A stretch of 64,000 bases of DNA, taken from assembly GCF_007859855.1 (NCBI RefSeq), contig NZ_SJPK01000006.1, forward strand, positions 91,963-155,962, read 5' to 3'. The DNA is from Allorhodopirellula solitaria (GTDB taxonomy: Bacteria > Planctomycetota > Planctomycetia > Pirellulales > Pirellulaceae). The notes under the pieces were generated by a model. That model made no database searches and had not been told where the DNA came from. It saw nothing but the letters and a program-made list of their open reading frames with translations. Shown here in pieces: positions 9,697 through 21,239 of this stretch; within the stretch, counting starts at the first letter, position 1; the number at the start of each line of letters is the position of its first letter. The position numbers were made by a program, and so were the translations under genes.

Positions 9697-9918
9697 TCAA
9701 CGACCGCGCCGTAGCGAAGAAGACTTGGTGACGAATCGACCGAGCCGGCTGTGCATTTCCACCAAGTCCTCATCGATCTCGGCGCCGAATTCAGTCTCGA
9801 TCAGGTCGCTATCAAATCGCTCCGAAAGAATTCGCCAATCGAGGGAGACGGTGTCTGCGCAGTCATTTCCCGAGCAGGGTGGGTTGGCGTCGAATGGAGC
9901 TTCCGAGGAGAAAGACAT
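9697..9918 (-). CDS. 73-aa hypothetical acidic protein
   Basis: The ATG at 9918 is preceded by AGGGAA at a good distance, which favours it over the longer frame (to 10122) whose N-terminus is irregular. The product is rich in Asp/Glu with a central ERFDSDLIETEFGAEIDED stretch and a basic end (SSSLRRGR). No family is recognised and no signal or membrane segment is seen. It may be co-transcribed with the VWA gene downstream. A long plus-strand frame overlaps the same DNA but has no coding character. Confidence 0.45.
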   Translation of the reverse strand: MSFSSEAPFDANPPCSGNDCADTVSLDWRILSERFDSDLIETEFGAEIDEDLVEMHSRLGRFVTKSSSLRRGR

Positions 9919-10129
9919 GGTCAATTCCCTGATGAATTGCGTTGAACGGACTCTATTAAGATGCGTCGAGTCGGTAAAAAGTTCGGCAATCGAAGCGTCA
10001 ACCCTCGTCGATGACGCGTCATTGCGGACCTCAAAGAGGTCATGTCGTTTCTTTAAGTTGCTTATTGGCAGGCGTTTACAACGCTTCGCCCTGATCCGTC
10101 GAAGGAGGCTGCTGAAATACAAGGCCCAC

Positions 10130-10235
10130 GCGCGAGCGCGGGTTCACCTGACTCCACTCGCGAGCGCGTCGGGCTTGTACGGTCGCCAGCGTTTCGGGCT
10201 TGTACGGTCGCTAGCCCCCTGGGCTTGTATGGCGG
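10130..10235. repeat. Short direct repeats, unit gggcttgtacggtcgc
   Basis: In the gene-free interval 9919-10482 the unit gggcttgtacggtcgcYagc occurs at 10171-10190 and 10196-10214, with a third partial copy at 10221. Just before it, cgcgagcgcg is also repeated (10130-10140 and 10160-10170). The rest of the interval shows nothing recognisable apart from a good ribosome binding site (AGGGGAA) before the gene at 10483. Confidence 0.5.
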
Positions 10236-10482
10236 CAGAAAAACAGCAACACCGACTGTTTCAGCAGTCTCCAAAGTTGGGGGAGGGCATGGAATCAGGG
10301 GAGATTGGTGGGAAAATGAACGATTCACAGAATTTCTGCGCCATTTTGCCAAGATCCCTCGGCCTAGAACGAATAACCCATCAGACACCACACCTGCCCG
10401 TCTCGATTCGGGCTGTTTTGCCGTCCCGTAGCGGCAAAGCGGTGGCACAGAACCATCACTTTCCTTCTAGGGGAAACCTATC

Positions 10483-11310
10483 ATGTTACGCAAGCTCTTT
10501 ATGGCCGGGACAACTCTGGCTCTTCTCTCAGGCATCACTCTGGCCACGCCGGTCGGTTCCTACGCCCGCTGCGCATGGAATTACGTGACCGATTCAGCGG
10601 GCGAGGCTGTCCCGTTGGAGTGGGAAATCAAACGGGCACGGCAAATGATCGCCGATCTGCAACCGGAGATCCAAGACAACGCCCGGCGAATCGCGAAAGA
10701 GAAGATCCAGGTCGTGAAGCTGGAGCGGCAGCTCGGTCAAACCGACACCCGTTTGGCCAAGGCACAGAATGAGATCGAACGATTGACCAGCGATCTTCGC
10801 GACGACGACGCCAGTTATACTTATGGTGGCAAGACCTACACGTCGGTGCAGGTGAAGTCTGACCTGAGCAACCGTTTCAAACGCTTCCAAACCCGCCAAC
10901 AAACCTCCGACAAGCTGCAGAAGATGCTCTCCGCTCGGCAGGCCTCTTTGCGGGCAGCCAGCGAGCGAATGGAAGCAATGCTCGATGCGCGGCGTCAACT
11001 CGAGGTCGAAGTCGAAAATCTGCAGGCCCGATTGGGGGCATTGCGAGTGGCGCAAACGAGCAGTCAATTGAACTTGGACGACAGCGCCCTGTCACGCTCG
11101 CGTGAATTGCTCGATGAAATCGCCACACGCATCGATGTCGAAGAGGAGACCATGAATGTGGATGTGGAATACTTTGGCGAGATCGACTTGGATGAACCTT
11201 CCGACGAGCATTTGCTCGAGGATATCTCTGCCTACATCGACGGCCTCAGTGGAGCGAACTCCAACACGATGGTTTCGATCGATTTCGACGACGACGACAC
11301 TTCTTTGTAA
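10483..11310 (+). CDS. Secreted coiled-coil protein, first gene of a kinase operon
   Basis: 275 aa. A signal peptide (MLRKLFMAGTTLALLSGITLATPVGSYA) is followed by a long heptad-rich coiled coil, about residues 40-205, rich in Arg, Gln, Leu and Glu (RIAKEKIQVVKLERQLGQTD, QASLRAASERMEAMLDARRQ). A short YTYGGKTYTS insert interrupts the coil near residue 110. The C-terminus is very acidic and ends DFDDDDTSL. A strong Shine-Dalgarno (AGGGGAA) precedes the ATG. The kinase gene starts 15 bp downstream, so the two are almost certainly co-transcribed. It resembles PspA-like or other exported coiled coils, but no family is assigned; it may be an envelope scaffold or a substrate or sensor partner of the kinase. 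Confidence 0.75.
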   Translation: MLRKLFMAGTTLALLSGITLATPVGSYARCAWNYVTDSAGEAVPLEWEIKRARQMIADLQPEIQDNARRIAKEKIQVVKLERQLGQTDTRLAKAQNEIERLTSDLRDDDASYTYGGKTYTSVQVKSDLSNRFKRFQTRQQTSDKLQKMLSARQASLRAASERMEAMLDARRQLEVEVENLQARLGALRVAQTSSQLNLDDSALSRSRELLDEIATRIDVEEETMNVDVEYFGEIDLDEPSDEHLLEDISAYIDGLSGANSNTMVSIDFDDDDTSL

Positions 11311-11325
11311 GTTCAGGGGATCACT

Positions 11326-13449
11326 GTGTTTGCTACCTTGGAACCGATTACCATGAACTTCACCTACTCACCTAACGACACCGTCCTGGACCGGTACACG
11401 ATTCGTCGTGGCATCGGCGTGGGCGGTTTTGGTGAAGTTTACTTTGCCCATAGTCAAGCGGGCAAAGAGGTGGCGTTGAAACGCATCCAGCGGAACCTCG
11501 CCGTCGAGCTGCGGGGCGTTTCTCATTGCCTCAACCTGAAACATCCCCACCTGGTTTCACTGCACGACGTTTGTCGCGATCGCGATGACCAAGCATGGGT
11601 GGTCATGGAATATGTGGCTGGCAAGAACCTTCGCCAGGTTCTCGACGATGCCGATCCGAGTGGACGTGTCTGCACCGCTACGACGAGCGGCGGCACGGCC
11701 CTGCCCAGCGGGCTGACCCTCGATGAGGTTCGCCGCTGGTTCTGTGGTATGGCTGCGGGGACCGCCCATCTGCACGCAGCGGGTTTAGTACACCGTGACC
11801 TCAAACCGGGAAACCTGTTCGATGACAACGGGATCATCAAAGTCGGCGATTATGGATTGAGCAAGTTCATTTCCGTCTCGCATCGCAGTGGTCACACCGA
11901 GAGCATCGGCACGCTGCACTACATGGCCCCCGAGATCGGCCGTGGCCAATACGGCCGCGAGATCGACATCTATTCGGCAGGAATTATCCTCTACGAATTG
12001 TTGGCAGGGTCGCTGCCTTTTGACGGAGAAACACCGCAAGAGATTGTCGTCAAGCATCTGACTGACAAACCGGATTTGTCCCGGGTTCCGAGCGAGTTCC
12101 GCCGTGTCATTGGTGACTGTTTGCAAAAGGATCCGACGTCGCGTCCCCGTGACATCGCGGAGATGATGGCATTGACCCCCTGGGCCAATGGTTATCACGC
12201 GGCCGAGACCTGGACGTCTGCTCGAGTCGCTGCGGGGGAGCCTATGGGAGAACCCGCCGGGCCAACGATGGCTGCTGAGACGGATGCGACGGCTCCCCAA
12301 GCTGCGGGTGCTGAGACGCCCCACGTCGTGCTGCGTCACTCGGCCAGGCGTCGGGCACACAACGGGGCGAATCGTCGAGCCAGTTACCGGGCCAGTTACC
12401 GGGCCAGTGATGAGCCGATTGCGCGAGCTGTCGGCAATTCCGTCTCCGATCTGCGGCGATGGTGGCAGGGTTCGGAATGCTCGCCGTTGGGCAAGGGCGT
12501 GATCGCCATCGCGGCGACCGTGATTCTATTGATCAACTCGCATTGGTTGCTGCCACTGTTGTCGTTGGTGTGCTGTTTCTATGTCCCGTACTTCCTTATC
12601 CGAGAGGTTTTATTGCAGGGCCGGCAAACGACCGCAGGTGCTGCCACGCACCAGTACGGCCACAGCCAGACCCATCGAGATCACAACATGCCGGTCACGC
12701 ACACACCTGCGCAGCGAACTCCCGTTTCAACGTCGACCGCCCGCCCGCAACCCGCTTCGAGGCTATCGAAATCGCAGACGCGGAAGATGCTACGTCAATC
12801 GTTGGCTCGGCGAAGCCGTCTGACGCTGGCGGCAGAGTGGGCCGTATCAGCGGTCATTTCACTGCTGGTGGCCTTTGCCTTTTTAGTGATTTCCGCGGTG
12901 ATTGGTCTCCGCCATACGGAGCTCTCCCCGATTGCCATCTCGCCCTACGTGTGGATGGCGTGTGTGGTGTGGATTGGCGCGTTCGGCTTGCTGGGGCTGG
13001 CCAAGGCCTGGGAATCGAGTGACGGGGAAGGCTTTCCTCGTCGGTTGACCGCTGCGTGCCTCGGGGCCGGAATCGGCCTGGTGACCTACCTACTCGCTGA
13101 CGTCCTGATGGTGCCACTCAATCACGACCTGACCCGCGAGATCGGCGCCACGCCACTGCCATCTTCGTTCTACCAAGATTCCGGCGTGCCGACTGCTGCC
13201 GCGATGATGGCCCATTTTGCGGCTCTGTTCGCGTTGCTCCGCATGTGGAAGCCCGTCGATCCGCTGCGTCGACGCCGCTTGAGCTTGTGGGCGGTCGCGG
13301 TCGCCGTCGTCGGTGAATGGCTGGTCCAGCAGTTTATCCCGATTCCCCAGCCTGCCGGAATGTTGATCGCTGGCGGGATCATCCTGATGTCACAGATTTC
13401 GGCACCTTGGGTGAAATCGGATTCGGTCTCGAAACTGGTCTCGGCCTAA
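11326..13449 (+). CDS. Membrane-anchored Ser/Thr protein kinase (PknB type)
   Basis: 707 aa. The GTG start at 11326 has AGGGGA six bases upstream; an ATG at 11353 is the alternative. The N-terminal 300 residues are a Hanks-type kinase: glycine loop GIGVGGFGEVYFA, Lys in VALKRIQ, catalytic VHRDLKPGNLF, and a metal-binding DYG in place of DFG, a tolerated variant. An activation segment with GTLHYMAPE follows. After a linker with repeated RASYRASYRASDEP come about seven hydrophobic segments (for example VSAVISLLVAFAFLVISAV and LSLWAVAVAVVGEWLV), so the kinase is held at the inner membrane. It lies between two exported or membrane proteins in one operon, suggesting envelope signalling. No PASTA or other recognised sensor domain is seen. 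Confidence 0.9.
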   Translation: MFATLEPITMNFTYSPNDTVLDRYTIRRGIGVGGFGEVYFAHSQAGKEVALKRIQRNLAVELRGVSHCLNLKHPHLVSLHDVCRDRDDQAWVVMEYVAGKNLRQVLDDADPSGRVCTATTSGGTALPSGLTLDEVRRWFCGMAAGTAHLHAAGLVHRDLKPGNLFDDNGIIKVGDYGLSKFISVSHRSGHTESIGTLHYMAPEIGRGQYGREIDIYSAGIILYELLAGSLPFDGETPQEIVVKHLTDKPDLSRVPSEFRRVIGDCLQKDPTSRPRDIAEMMALTPWANGYHAAETWTSARVAAGEPMGEPAGPTMAAETDATAPQAAGAETPHVVLRHSARRRAHNGANRRASYRASYRASDEPIARAVGNSVSDLRRWWQGSECSPLGKGVIAIAATVILLINSHWLLPLLSLVCCFYVPYFLIREVLLQGRQTTAGAATHQYGHSQTHRDHNMPVTHTPAQRTPVSTSTARPQPASRLSKSQTRKMLRQSLARRSRLTLAAEWAVSAVISLLVAFAFLVISAVIGLRHTELSPIAISPYVWMACVVWIGAFGLLGLAKAWESSDGEGFPRRLTAACLGAGIGLVTYLLADVLMVPLNHDLTREIGATPLPSSFYQDSGVPTAAAMMAHFAALFALLRMWKPVDPLRRRRLSLWAVAVAVVGEWLVQQFIPIPQPAGMLIAGGIILMSQISAPWVKSDSVSKLVSA

Positions 13450-13473
13450 CCACCTTTCCGCAAGGGGCAAACA

Positions 13474-14166
13474 ATGAAGATTTTAAGTATCGGGGTCGCT
13501 GTTGCGATCATTTCCCTGGCCTCCATTTCCTTGACCTCCATTTCGCTGGCCCCGCACGCCGCCGCCGCTGAGGGTGACGAGTCCGGCGGCAACAAACCCG
13601 AGCCGGTGTCCCAGCAGCCTGCGGCGTTGAGCGTCGCGCCTCTGGGATATCTCGACTATCCGCTGGATCGGCCCAACTGGATCGAGGAGCATCGCCTCCC
13701 CGAGCAGCCGAGCGAGGGCGAAGATCTCCTGATTTCGGTCAGTTCCGGACCCGCCGCGTCACCGGAGATCGCGGCGGAGATGATGGAGGTGATGGCAGGC
13801 GGAGCGGTTGAAAACTATCTCATCGAAATGGCTCAAGGAGATCCGGATCTGCTTCCACGCGATCCGATTTCCGTCGACATGAACTGGGTGCGAGAGCAAT
13901 TGATCTCGCGCCGCTACGATGGGACCGTCGATAGTGGCGGCCAAGTTCGATATGAGAGCGCCGGATTGCTGCGGATCAATCGCGAGCAACAGCACCGACT
14001 CCAGCAGATCGTCCAGAATCAGCATTTGGAAACGCGATTGTCCACCGTCGCCGCTGTCGCAATCACCGGATTGATCGCGATGATCGGCGGAGCGACCGGG
14101 CTGGGGTGGCTCGCTTCACGCCAGCAAGCTAAACCGGCTGTCGATTTATTGCACCGAGACGCGTAG
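13474..14166 (+). CDS. Membrane-anchored hypothetical protein, third gene of the kinase operon
   Basis: 230 aa. AGGGGC precedes the ATG, 24 bp after the kinase stop. A signal peptide (ISLASISLTSISLAPHAAAA; the leader DNA carries an internal duplication ttgacctccatttc) is followed by an extracytoplasmic domain with DYPLDRPNWIEE and a DMNWVREQLISRRYDGT stretch. A C-terminal transmembrane helix (VAAVAITGLIAMIGGATGLGWLA) ends in a short cytoplasmic tail. No family is recognised. Co-transcription with the kinase suggests it works with it at the inner membrane; which is sensor and which is effector cannot be told. Confidence 0.7.
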   Translation: MKILSIGVAVAIISLASISLTSISLAPHAAAAEGDESGGNKPEPVSQQPAALSVAPLGYLDYPLDRPNWIEEHRLPEQPSEGEDLLISVSSGPAASPEIAAEMMEVMAGGAVENYLIEMAQGDPDLLPRDPISVDMNWVREQLISRRYDGTVDSGGQVRYESAGLLRINREQQHRLQQIVQNQHLETRLSTVAAVAITGLIAMIGGATGLGWLASRQQAKPAVDLLHRDA

Positions 14167-14306
14167 CGGTTTGTCGAAAAAAACCGACTGCCCGCAAAGC
14201 CACAGGGTGAGCTGCAGTGCCGGGCCAATCCCGGCTAGAAGGCGACCTCCTCAGCAGCATGGTTGCTGCGGCGCGGCCCGCTCGGGCAGCGGTAAAATCT
14301 ACAAAA

Positions 14307-14380
14307 TACCCTCGGCGGGATTCGAACCTGCGACCTGCTCGTTAGGAATGAGCTGCTCTATCCAGCTGAGCTACGAGGGC
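14307..14380 (-). tRNA. tRNA-Arg (anticodon CCU)
   Basis: A complete cloverleaf on the minus strand. The acceptor arm is GCCCTCG paired with CGAGGGT (first pair G-U), the D arm is GCTC-AGCTGGATA-GAGC, the T arm contains GGTTCGAATCC, and the anticodon loop is TTCCTAA, giving anticodon CCU for the AGG codon. The last anticodon-stem pair is A-C. CCA is not encoded. It lies 140 bp after the kinase operon, on the opposite strand. Confidence 0.93.
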
Positions 14381-16916
<2,536 letters not shown>

Positions 16917-16969
16917 TTCAGCCGCTGGTTTCCGACTCTCCCGGAGTCCGCACCCGTCCTATGACCATC

Positions 16970-16989
16970 GCGGCCCATGACGGGGCCGC
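16970..16989 (+). terminator. Possible weak terminator or attenuator between groEL1 and groES
   Basis: GCGGCCC-ATGACC-type hairpin: GCGGCCC at 16970-16976 pairs with GGGCCGC at 16983-16989 and is followed by TCTCTTT rather than a clean T run. It lies in the 172-bp gap between the first groEL and groES. It may reduce read-through and so separate expression of the first groEL from groES-groEL2, but the T tract is poor. Confidence 0.3.
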
Positions 16990-17088
16990 TCTCTTTGGGC
17001 GGCGGGGTTCATTGCAGAACCGCCGCTCATACCGATCAAAACTCTTTCATCTTCAATCAACCATTTTCAATATTTAGGAAACTCTCAC

Positions 17089-17394
17089 ATGGCAGCGACC
17101 AAGACAATCAACCTCCGTCCCCTCGACGACCGCGTCATCGTGCAGCCCAACGAAGCCGAAGAAACCACCGCTGGCGGTATCGTGCTTCCCGACTCGGCTC
17201 GTGAGAAGCCGCAGCGTGGGACTGTCGTGGCGGTTGGCCCCGGCAAGTTGCTCGACAGTGGCAACCGCGGTGAGCTCGGTGTGTCCGTTGGCGACGTGGT
17301 GATCTACGGCAAGTACGGTGGCAGCGAAATCGAAGCTGACGGCCAGGAGCTGAAGATCCTTCGTGAAAGCGACATCTTGGCCAAGATCAGCTAA
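17089..17394 (+). CDS. groES: Co-chaperonin GroES
   Basis: 101 aa, the heptameric lid of GroEL. The family hallmark [33 protein letters not shown] is present in order, with the mobile loop ([13 protein letters not shown]), the roof region, and the terminal [18 protein letters not shown] precedes the ATG. The gene is flanked on both sides by groEL paralogues in the same orientation; the second groEL begins 53 bp downstream with a nearly identical leader (taggaa), which suggests that this pair is the basic groESL operon. Confidence 0.97.
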   Translation: MAATKTINLRPLDDRVIVQPNEAEETTAGGIVLPDSAREKPQRGTVVAVGPGKLLDSGNRGELGVSVGDVVIYGKYGGSEIEADGQELKILRESDILAKIS

Positions 17395-17447
17395 GACCGT
17401 TTCGCTCGTTTTCCCTACCATTTTTCATTCACTTAGGAATCTCAACC

Positions 17448-19070
17448 GTGGCAAAACAATTGCTATTTGAGGACCACGCCCGGACCCGCATGCTGGCCGG
17501 TGTGGATAAACTCGCCAACGCGGTCGCCGTCACCATGGGCCCGACGGGCCGCAACGTGATCATCGACAAATCGTTCGGCGGCCCCACCGTCACCAAAGAT
17601 GGTGTGACCGTCGCCAAGGAAATCGAACTGGAAGACCGGTTCGAAAACATGGGTGCGAAACTCGTCATCGAAGTCGCTCAGAAGACGAGCGATTTGGCAG
17701 GCGACGGAACTACCACCGCCACTGTGCTGGCTCGTGCGATCTTCAAGGAAGGTCTGCGGAACATCGTTGCCGGCAGCAATCCTACCGCGATTCGCCGCGG
17801 CATCGAAAAGGGTGTCGCTGCTGCTTGCGAAAAGCTTGTCGAGATGGGCCGTCCTGTCAGCGGCAAGGAAGAGGTCGCTCACGTCGGTGCGATCTCGGCC
17901 AACAACGACAACGAGATCGGCCAGCTGCTTGCTGACGCGCTGGAGCGGGTTGGTAAAGACGGCGTGATCACTGTCGAAGAGGGCAAGAGCCGTTCGATGG
18001 AAGTCGATTACGTCGACGGGATGCAGTTCGACAAGGGCTACATCTCGCCGTACTTCATCAACGAGCCTGGCACGATGGAAGCGTCTCTCGAGGACGCCCT
18101 GGTGTTGCTCTATGAGAAGAAGATCAGCAACATCCGCGATCTAGTCCCATTGCTCGAAAAGTCGGCTCAGAGCGGTCAGCCGCTGCTGATCATCGCGGAA
18201 GACGTCGATGCCGAAGCACTGACGCTGCTGGTCGTCAACAAGCTCCGTGGCACGCTCAACGTCTGTGCCGTCAAGGCTCCTGGGTTCGGCGATCGCCGCA
18301 AAGCAATGCTCGGCGATATCGCCAGCTTGACGGGCGGTACGCTGATCAGTGACGACCTCGGCATCCAGCTCGAGAACGTGACGCTGGAACAACTCGGTCG
18401 CGCTAAGAAGGTCACCGTCGACAAGGGTCACACGACCATCGTCGAAGGTGGAGGCAAGCGGTCGGACATCGACAAGCGAGTTTCGCAGATCCGAGCACAG
18501 ATCGAGCAGACGGACAGCGATTATGACAAGGAAAAGTATCAGGAACGCCTTGCCAAACTCGCTGGCGGTGTTGCTGTGATCAGCGTCGGTGCTGAAACCG
18601 AAGCTGAGATGAAGCAGACCAAAGCGCGTCTGGAAGATGCCCTGCACGCGACCCGAGCGGCGGTCGAAGAAGGCGTTCTGCCCGGTGGCGGTGTGGCGTT
18701 GGTCTACTGCCGCGAGGCGGTCCAAGCGGCACTGAAGAAAGCTCGTGGCGACGAGAAGGTCGGTGTCAACATCGTGCTCGAGGCACTCGACGCCCCCATG
18801 CGTCAAATCGCCGATAACGGTGGCATCGACGGCAGCGTTGTCGTCGACGAGGTGGTGCAGAAGAACAACCCCAAGATCGGTTACAACGCCAACACGGGCG
18901 AATACACCGACTTGCTCAAGGCCGGTGTCATCGACCCGGTTAAGGTAGTTCGGACCGCGCTGACCAATGCTGGCAGTATCGCTGGTTTGTTGCTCACCAC
19001 TGAAGCCCTGGTGACGAACTTTGAACAAGAGGATAAGGACAAGCGACCTGTTGAAGGCGTCGTGAACTAA
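17448..19070 (+). CDS. groEL: Chaperonin GroEL, paralogue 2 (no Gly-Met tail)
   Basis: 540 aa, GTG start after AGGAA. It follows the standard Hsp60 pattern more closely than paralogue 1: [34 protein letters not shown]-like segments, [17 protein letters not shown], and [21 protein letters not shown]. It lacks the GGM tail altogether and ends in a charged [15 protein letters not shown], which is unusual for a housekeeping GroEL. It follows groES closely and ends before a strong terminator. The different tails suggest that the two paralogues have different clients or inner-chamber chemistry. Confidence 0.96.
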   Translation: MAKQLLFEDHARTRMLAGVDKLANAVAVTMGPTGRNVIIDKSFGGPTVTKDGVTVAKEIELEDRFENMGAKLVIEVAQKTSDLAGDGTTTATVLARAIFKEGLRNIVAGSNPTAIRRGIEKGVAAACEKLVEMGRPVSGKEEVAHVGAISANNDNEIGQLLADALERVGKDGVITVEEGKSRSMEVDYVDGMQFDKGYISPYFINEPGTMEASLEDALVLLYEKKISNIRDLVPLLEKSAQSGQPLLIIAEDVDAEALTLLVVNKLRGTLNVCAVKAPGFGDRRKAMLGDIASLTGGTLISDDLGIQLENVTLEQLGRAKKVTVDKGHTTIVEGGGKRSDIDKRVSQIRAQIEQTDSDYDKEKYQERLAKLAGGVAVISVGAETEAEMKQTKARLEDALHATRAAVEEGVLPGGGVALVYCREAVQAALKKARGDEKVGVNIVLEALDAPMRQIADNGGIDGSVVVDEVVQKNNPKIGYNANTGEYTDLLKAGVIDPVKVVRTALTNAGSIAGLLLTTEALVTNFEQEDKDKRPVEGVVN

Positions 19071-19089
19071 GTCCTGTTCCCACTCGTTG

Positions 19090-19126
19090 ACGCCTTCCCC
19101 GGTTCCGCTGGGGAAGGCGTTTTTTT
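19090..19126 (+). terminator. Rho-independent terminator after groEL2
   Basis: A perfect 11-bp GC-rich stem, ACGCCTTCCCC (19090-19100) with GGGGAAGGCGT (19110-19120), a 9-base loop and a run of seven T (19120-19126). It ends the groES-groEL transcript and separates it from dnaJ-grpE. Confidence 0.92.
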
Positions 19127-19275
19127 GCAATGCAGCACGCGCCGGTCCGGCTGCGGTTGAAACGACCGCGGAGGTAAATCTCTCAGCGGCTCGCTTGAGC
19201 CCGATGTGGGATCGAGCAGGTGCTCGCTCTGAGGCCCTGGGCCTCCTTGACTTTCCTTTTCTCGCATTCGGTTTT

Positions 19276-20442
19276 ATGGCAACCAAGACTTGTTACTACG
19301 AGATCCTTCGCGTCGAACGATCTTCCACCAAGCAACAGATTGATCGTGCCTACCGGAAGCTGGCGATTAAGTACCACCCGGACTCGAACAAGGGTGAAGA
19401 TGCGGTGTCGCGGTTCAAGGAGGCGACGGAAGCCTACGAAGTGCTCAGCGATCAGACCAAGCGATCCCGCTACGACCAATATGGTCACGCGGGAGTCGAA
19501 GGCGCCACGCACCAGTACAATGACGTTGAGGATATTTTCGAAGCCTTCGGCGACTTGTTCGGCGGCGGGTTTGGAGACTTCTTCGGTGGTGGCGGCGGAG
19601 GCCGCCGTGGTGGCGGTGGCCGCAAACGCGTACGGCGTGGTGCAGACGTTCGCTGCGATGTCACGCTGACGCTTGAAGAGGCCGCTCGAGGTTGTCACAA
19701 AGACATTGCTTTCCGGCGCCGCATCGCCTGTGAAACCTGCGACGGCAGTGGTGCTGCTCCTGGCAGTGAGCCGGTCACGTGTACGATGTGTGGCGGGCAC
19801 GGTCAGGTCATCCAGTCCGCAGGCATCCTCCGTGTGCAGACGACCTGCCCAACCTGCGAAGGTGCCGGTAAACAGATCAGCCAGCCCTGTACGAGTTGCC
19901 GCGGCAATGGACTGCAGAATGAAAAAGCAGAGCTGAATGTCGAGATCCCCGCTGGGGTCGACGACGGGATGCGAGTGCGTCTGCAGGGCGAGGGCGAGCC
20001 GAGCCTCGATGGCGGACCCGCAGGCGACTGCTACTGCTTCATCGCCGTGAAGCCGCACAGCCTGTTCAAGCGTGACGGCAAACATCTCGTTCTGCAGCTG
20101 CCGATCGCCTATGCCCAGGCAGCCCTCGGTGCCGAGATTGAGGTGCCCACGCTCAACGGCCCTCACGAACTGACCGTGCCTGCCGGGACTCAGAGCGGAG
20201 ACGTGTTCACCGTGCGAGGACAGGGCATCGTGGATCATCGCAGTGGTCGCAATGGCGATCTGTTGGTTCAGGTGTTCATCGAGGTGCCCAAGAAACTCAG
20301 CTCCGAACAAGAAAAAGTACTGCGGCAACTCGCCGAACTCGATCACGAGGCCGTCCTTCCCGAACGGACCTCTTTCCTGGACAAACTCAGGCACTTTTTT
20401 GATCCTGAGCCCGAAATCCCGTCAGAGACGAAATCATCATGA
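19276..20442 (+). CDS. dnaJ: Chaperone DnaJ (Hsp40, type I)
   Basis: 388 aa. I place the start at the ATG at 19276 (MATKTCYYEILRVER) because the longer frame runs back into the terminator hairpin. Domains in order: J domain with the HPD triad (IKYHPDSNKG), a Gly/Phe-rich linker (GDLFGGGFGDFFGGGGGG), four CxxCxGxG-type zinc modules (CETCDGSG, CTMCGGHG, CPTCEGAG, CTSCRGNG) binding two Zn, and the substrate-binding C-terminal domains (ADVRCDVTLTLEEAARGCHK; DLLVQVFIEVPKKLS). It stimulates the ATPase of DnaK and delivers unfolded substrates. It overlaps grpE by the four bases ATGA, so the two are translationally coupled. dnaK is not in the window. Confidence 0.95.
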   Translation: MATKTCYYEILRVERSSTKQQIDRAYRKLAIKYHPDSNKGEDAVSRFKEATEAYEVLSDQTKRSRYDQYGHAGVEGATHQYNDVEDIFEAFGDLFGGGFGDFFGGGGGGRRGGGGRKRVRRGADVRCDVTLTLEEAARGCHKDIAFRRRIACETCDGSGAAPGSEPVTCTMCGGHGQVIQSAGILRVQTTCPTCEGAGKQISQPCTSCRGNGLQNEKAELNVEIPAGVDDGMRVRLQGEGEPSLDGGPAGDCYCFIAVKPHSLFKRDGKHLVLQLPIAYAQAALGAEIEVPTLNGPHELTVPAGTQSGDVFTVRGQGIVDHRSGRNGDLLVQVFIEVPKKLSSEQEKVLRQLAELDHEAVLPERTSFLDKLRHFFDPEPEIPSETKSS

Positions 20443-21005
20443 ACGAAACAGAATCTCAACCCGAAGACGACGTTGACTTCGGTGACGAAGGCAACGCTGA
20501 AGCAGCGATCGACCAAGCCCATGAGGCGGCCGATGCACCGGAGACACGCGACGAGGAAATGATCCGGTTGCGTGGCGAGGTCGAAGCAGCCGATAAACGT
20601 GTCCTGCAGGCACAAGCCGATGCGGAAAACTTCCGCAAACGGCTGCGCCGCGACTCGGAAGATCAGCTGAAGTTTGCTGCCTTGCCACTGGTGGGTGATA
20701 TCCTGCAGGTCCGCGATAACTTGCAGCGTGCGATCGATGCCGCGACCAGCGATTCGGCAGCCGGCTTGCGAGACGGTGTCGCCATGGTCGTCAAGCAACT
20801 CGATGATACGCTCGCCAAATACGGCGTGGAGCCCATTCCAGCGGACGGCGAATTGTTCGATCCGAACTTTCACGAAGCCATCTCACAGATGCCGCATCCA
20901 GAGGTTGAAGCGGGCAACGTTGCTCACGTGGCTGTCGGTGGCTACCGCATGCACGGTCGCGTGATCCGGCCCGCCCAGGTTGTCGTCAGCACGGGAGCCC
21001 CGTAG
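20439..21005 (+). CDS. grpE: Nucleotide exchange factor GrpE
   Basis: 188 aa. An acidic, disordered N-terminus and a long coiled coil (RLRGEVEAADKRVLQAQADAENFRKRLRRD) lead into the compact beta domain with the family signature FDPNFHEAISQMP and GYRMHGRVIRPAQVVVS. It exchanges ADP for ATP on DnaK. The start codon overlaps the stop of dnaJ (ATGA). The usual length is about 190-200 residues, so it is complete. Confidence 0.95.
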   Translation: MNETESQPEDDVDFGDEGNAEAAIDQAHEAADAPETRDEEMIRLRGEVEAADKRVLQAQADAENFRKRLRRDSEDQLKFAALPLVGDILQVRDNLQRAIDAATSDSAAGLRDGVAMVVKQLDDTLAKYGVEPIPADGELFDPNFHEAISQMPHPEVEAGNVAHVAVGGYRMHGRVIRPAQVVVSTGAP

Positions 21006-21031
21006 CGGACTGTCAACTTGATCGAAGACGT

Positions 21032-21125
21032 CGCCACAATAGTGAGCCGAGTGCCGCAACGGCCCGGGTAACGCCGCCCGCCCAGCCGCTCACGCGTCTC
21101 GGGTCAATCACTCGACAGCCCGCTC
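21032..21125. repeat. Dispersed repeat, uninterrupted copy
   Basis: A GC-rich block (gtcgccacaatagtgagccg ... cgggtaacgccgcccgccca ... cacgcgtctcgggtcaatca) that matches, with mismatches, the two separated pieces at 5443-5471 and 5766-5830. It lies in the 234-bp gap after grpE and seems to be the state of the repeat without the inserted DNA seen in the first copy. Confidence 0.6.
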
Positions 21126-21239
21126 GGTCAGTGGGCCTGCGACGCACGCGTGAACTGCGGCAGCGTGTCTGTACCGGCTCAGTCGCGGAACGACTTGGCA
21201 ACGCGAAAATTTGAAATCCCGGCACCGGAGATGGATACG

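Noticed and set aside
9488-10588. A 366-codon open frame on the plus strand
   Set aside because: It overlaps the VWA gene start, a small minus-strand gene with a good ribosome binding site, a repeat and the start of the coiled-coil gene. Composition is irregular and no domain is recognisable.
19087-19275. N-terminal extension of DnaJ
   Set aside because: It would be translated through a perfect rho-independent terminator, and the J domain starts directly after the ATG at 19276.
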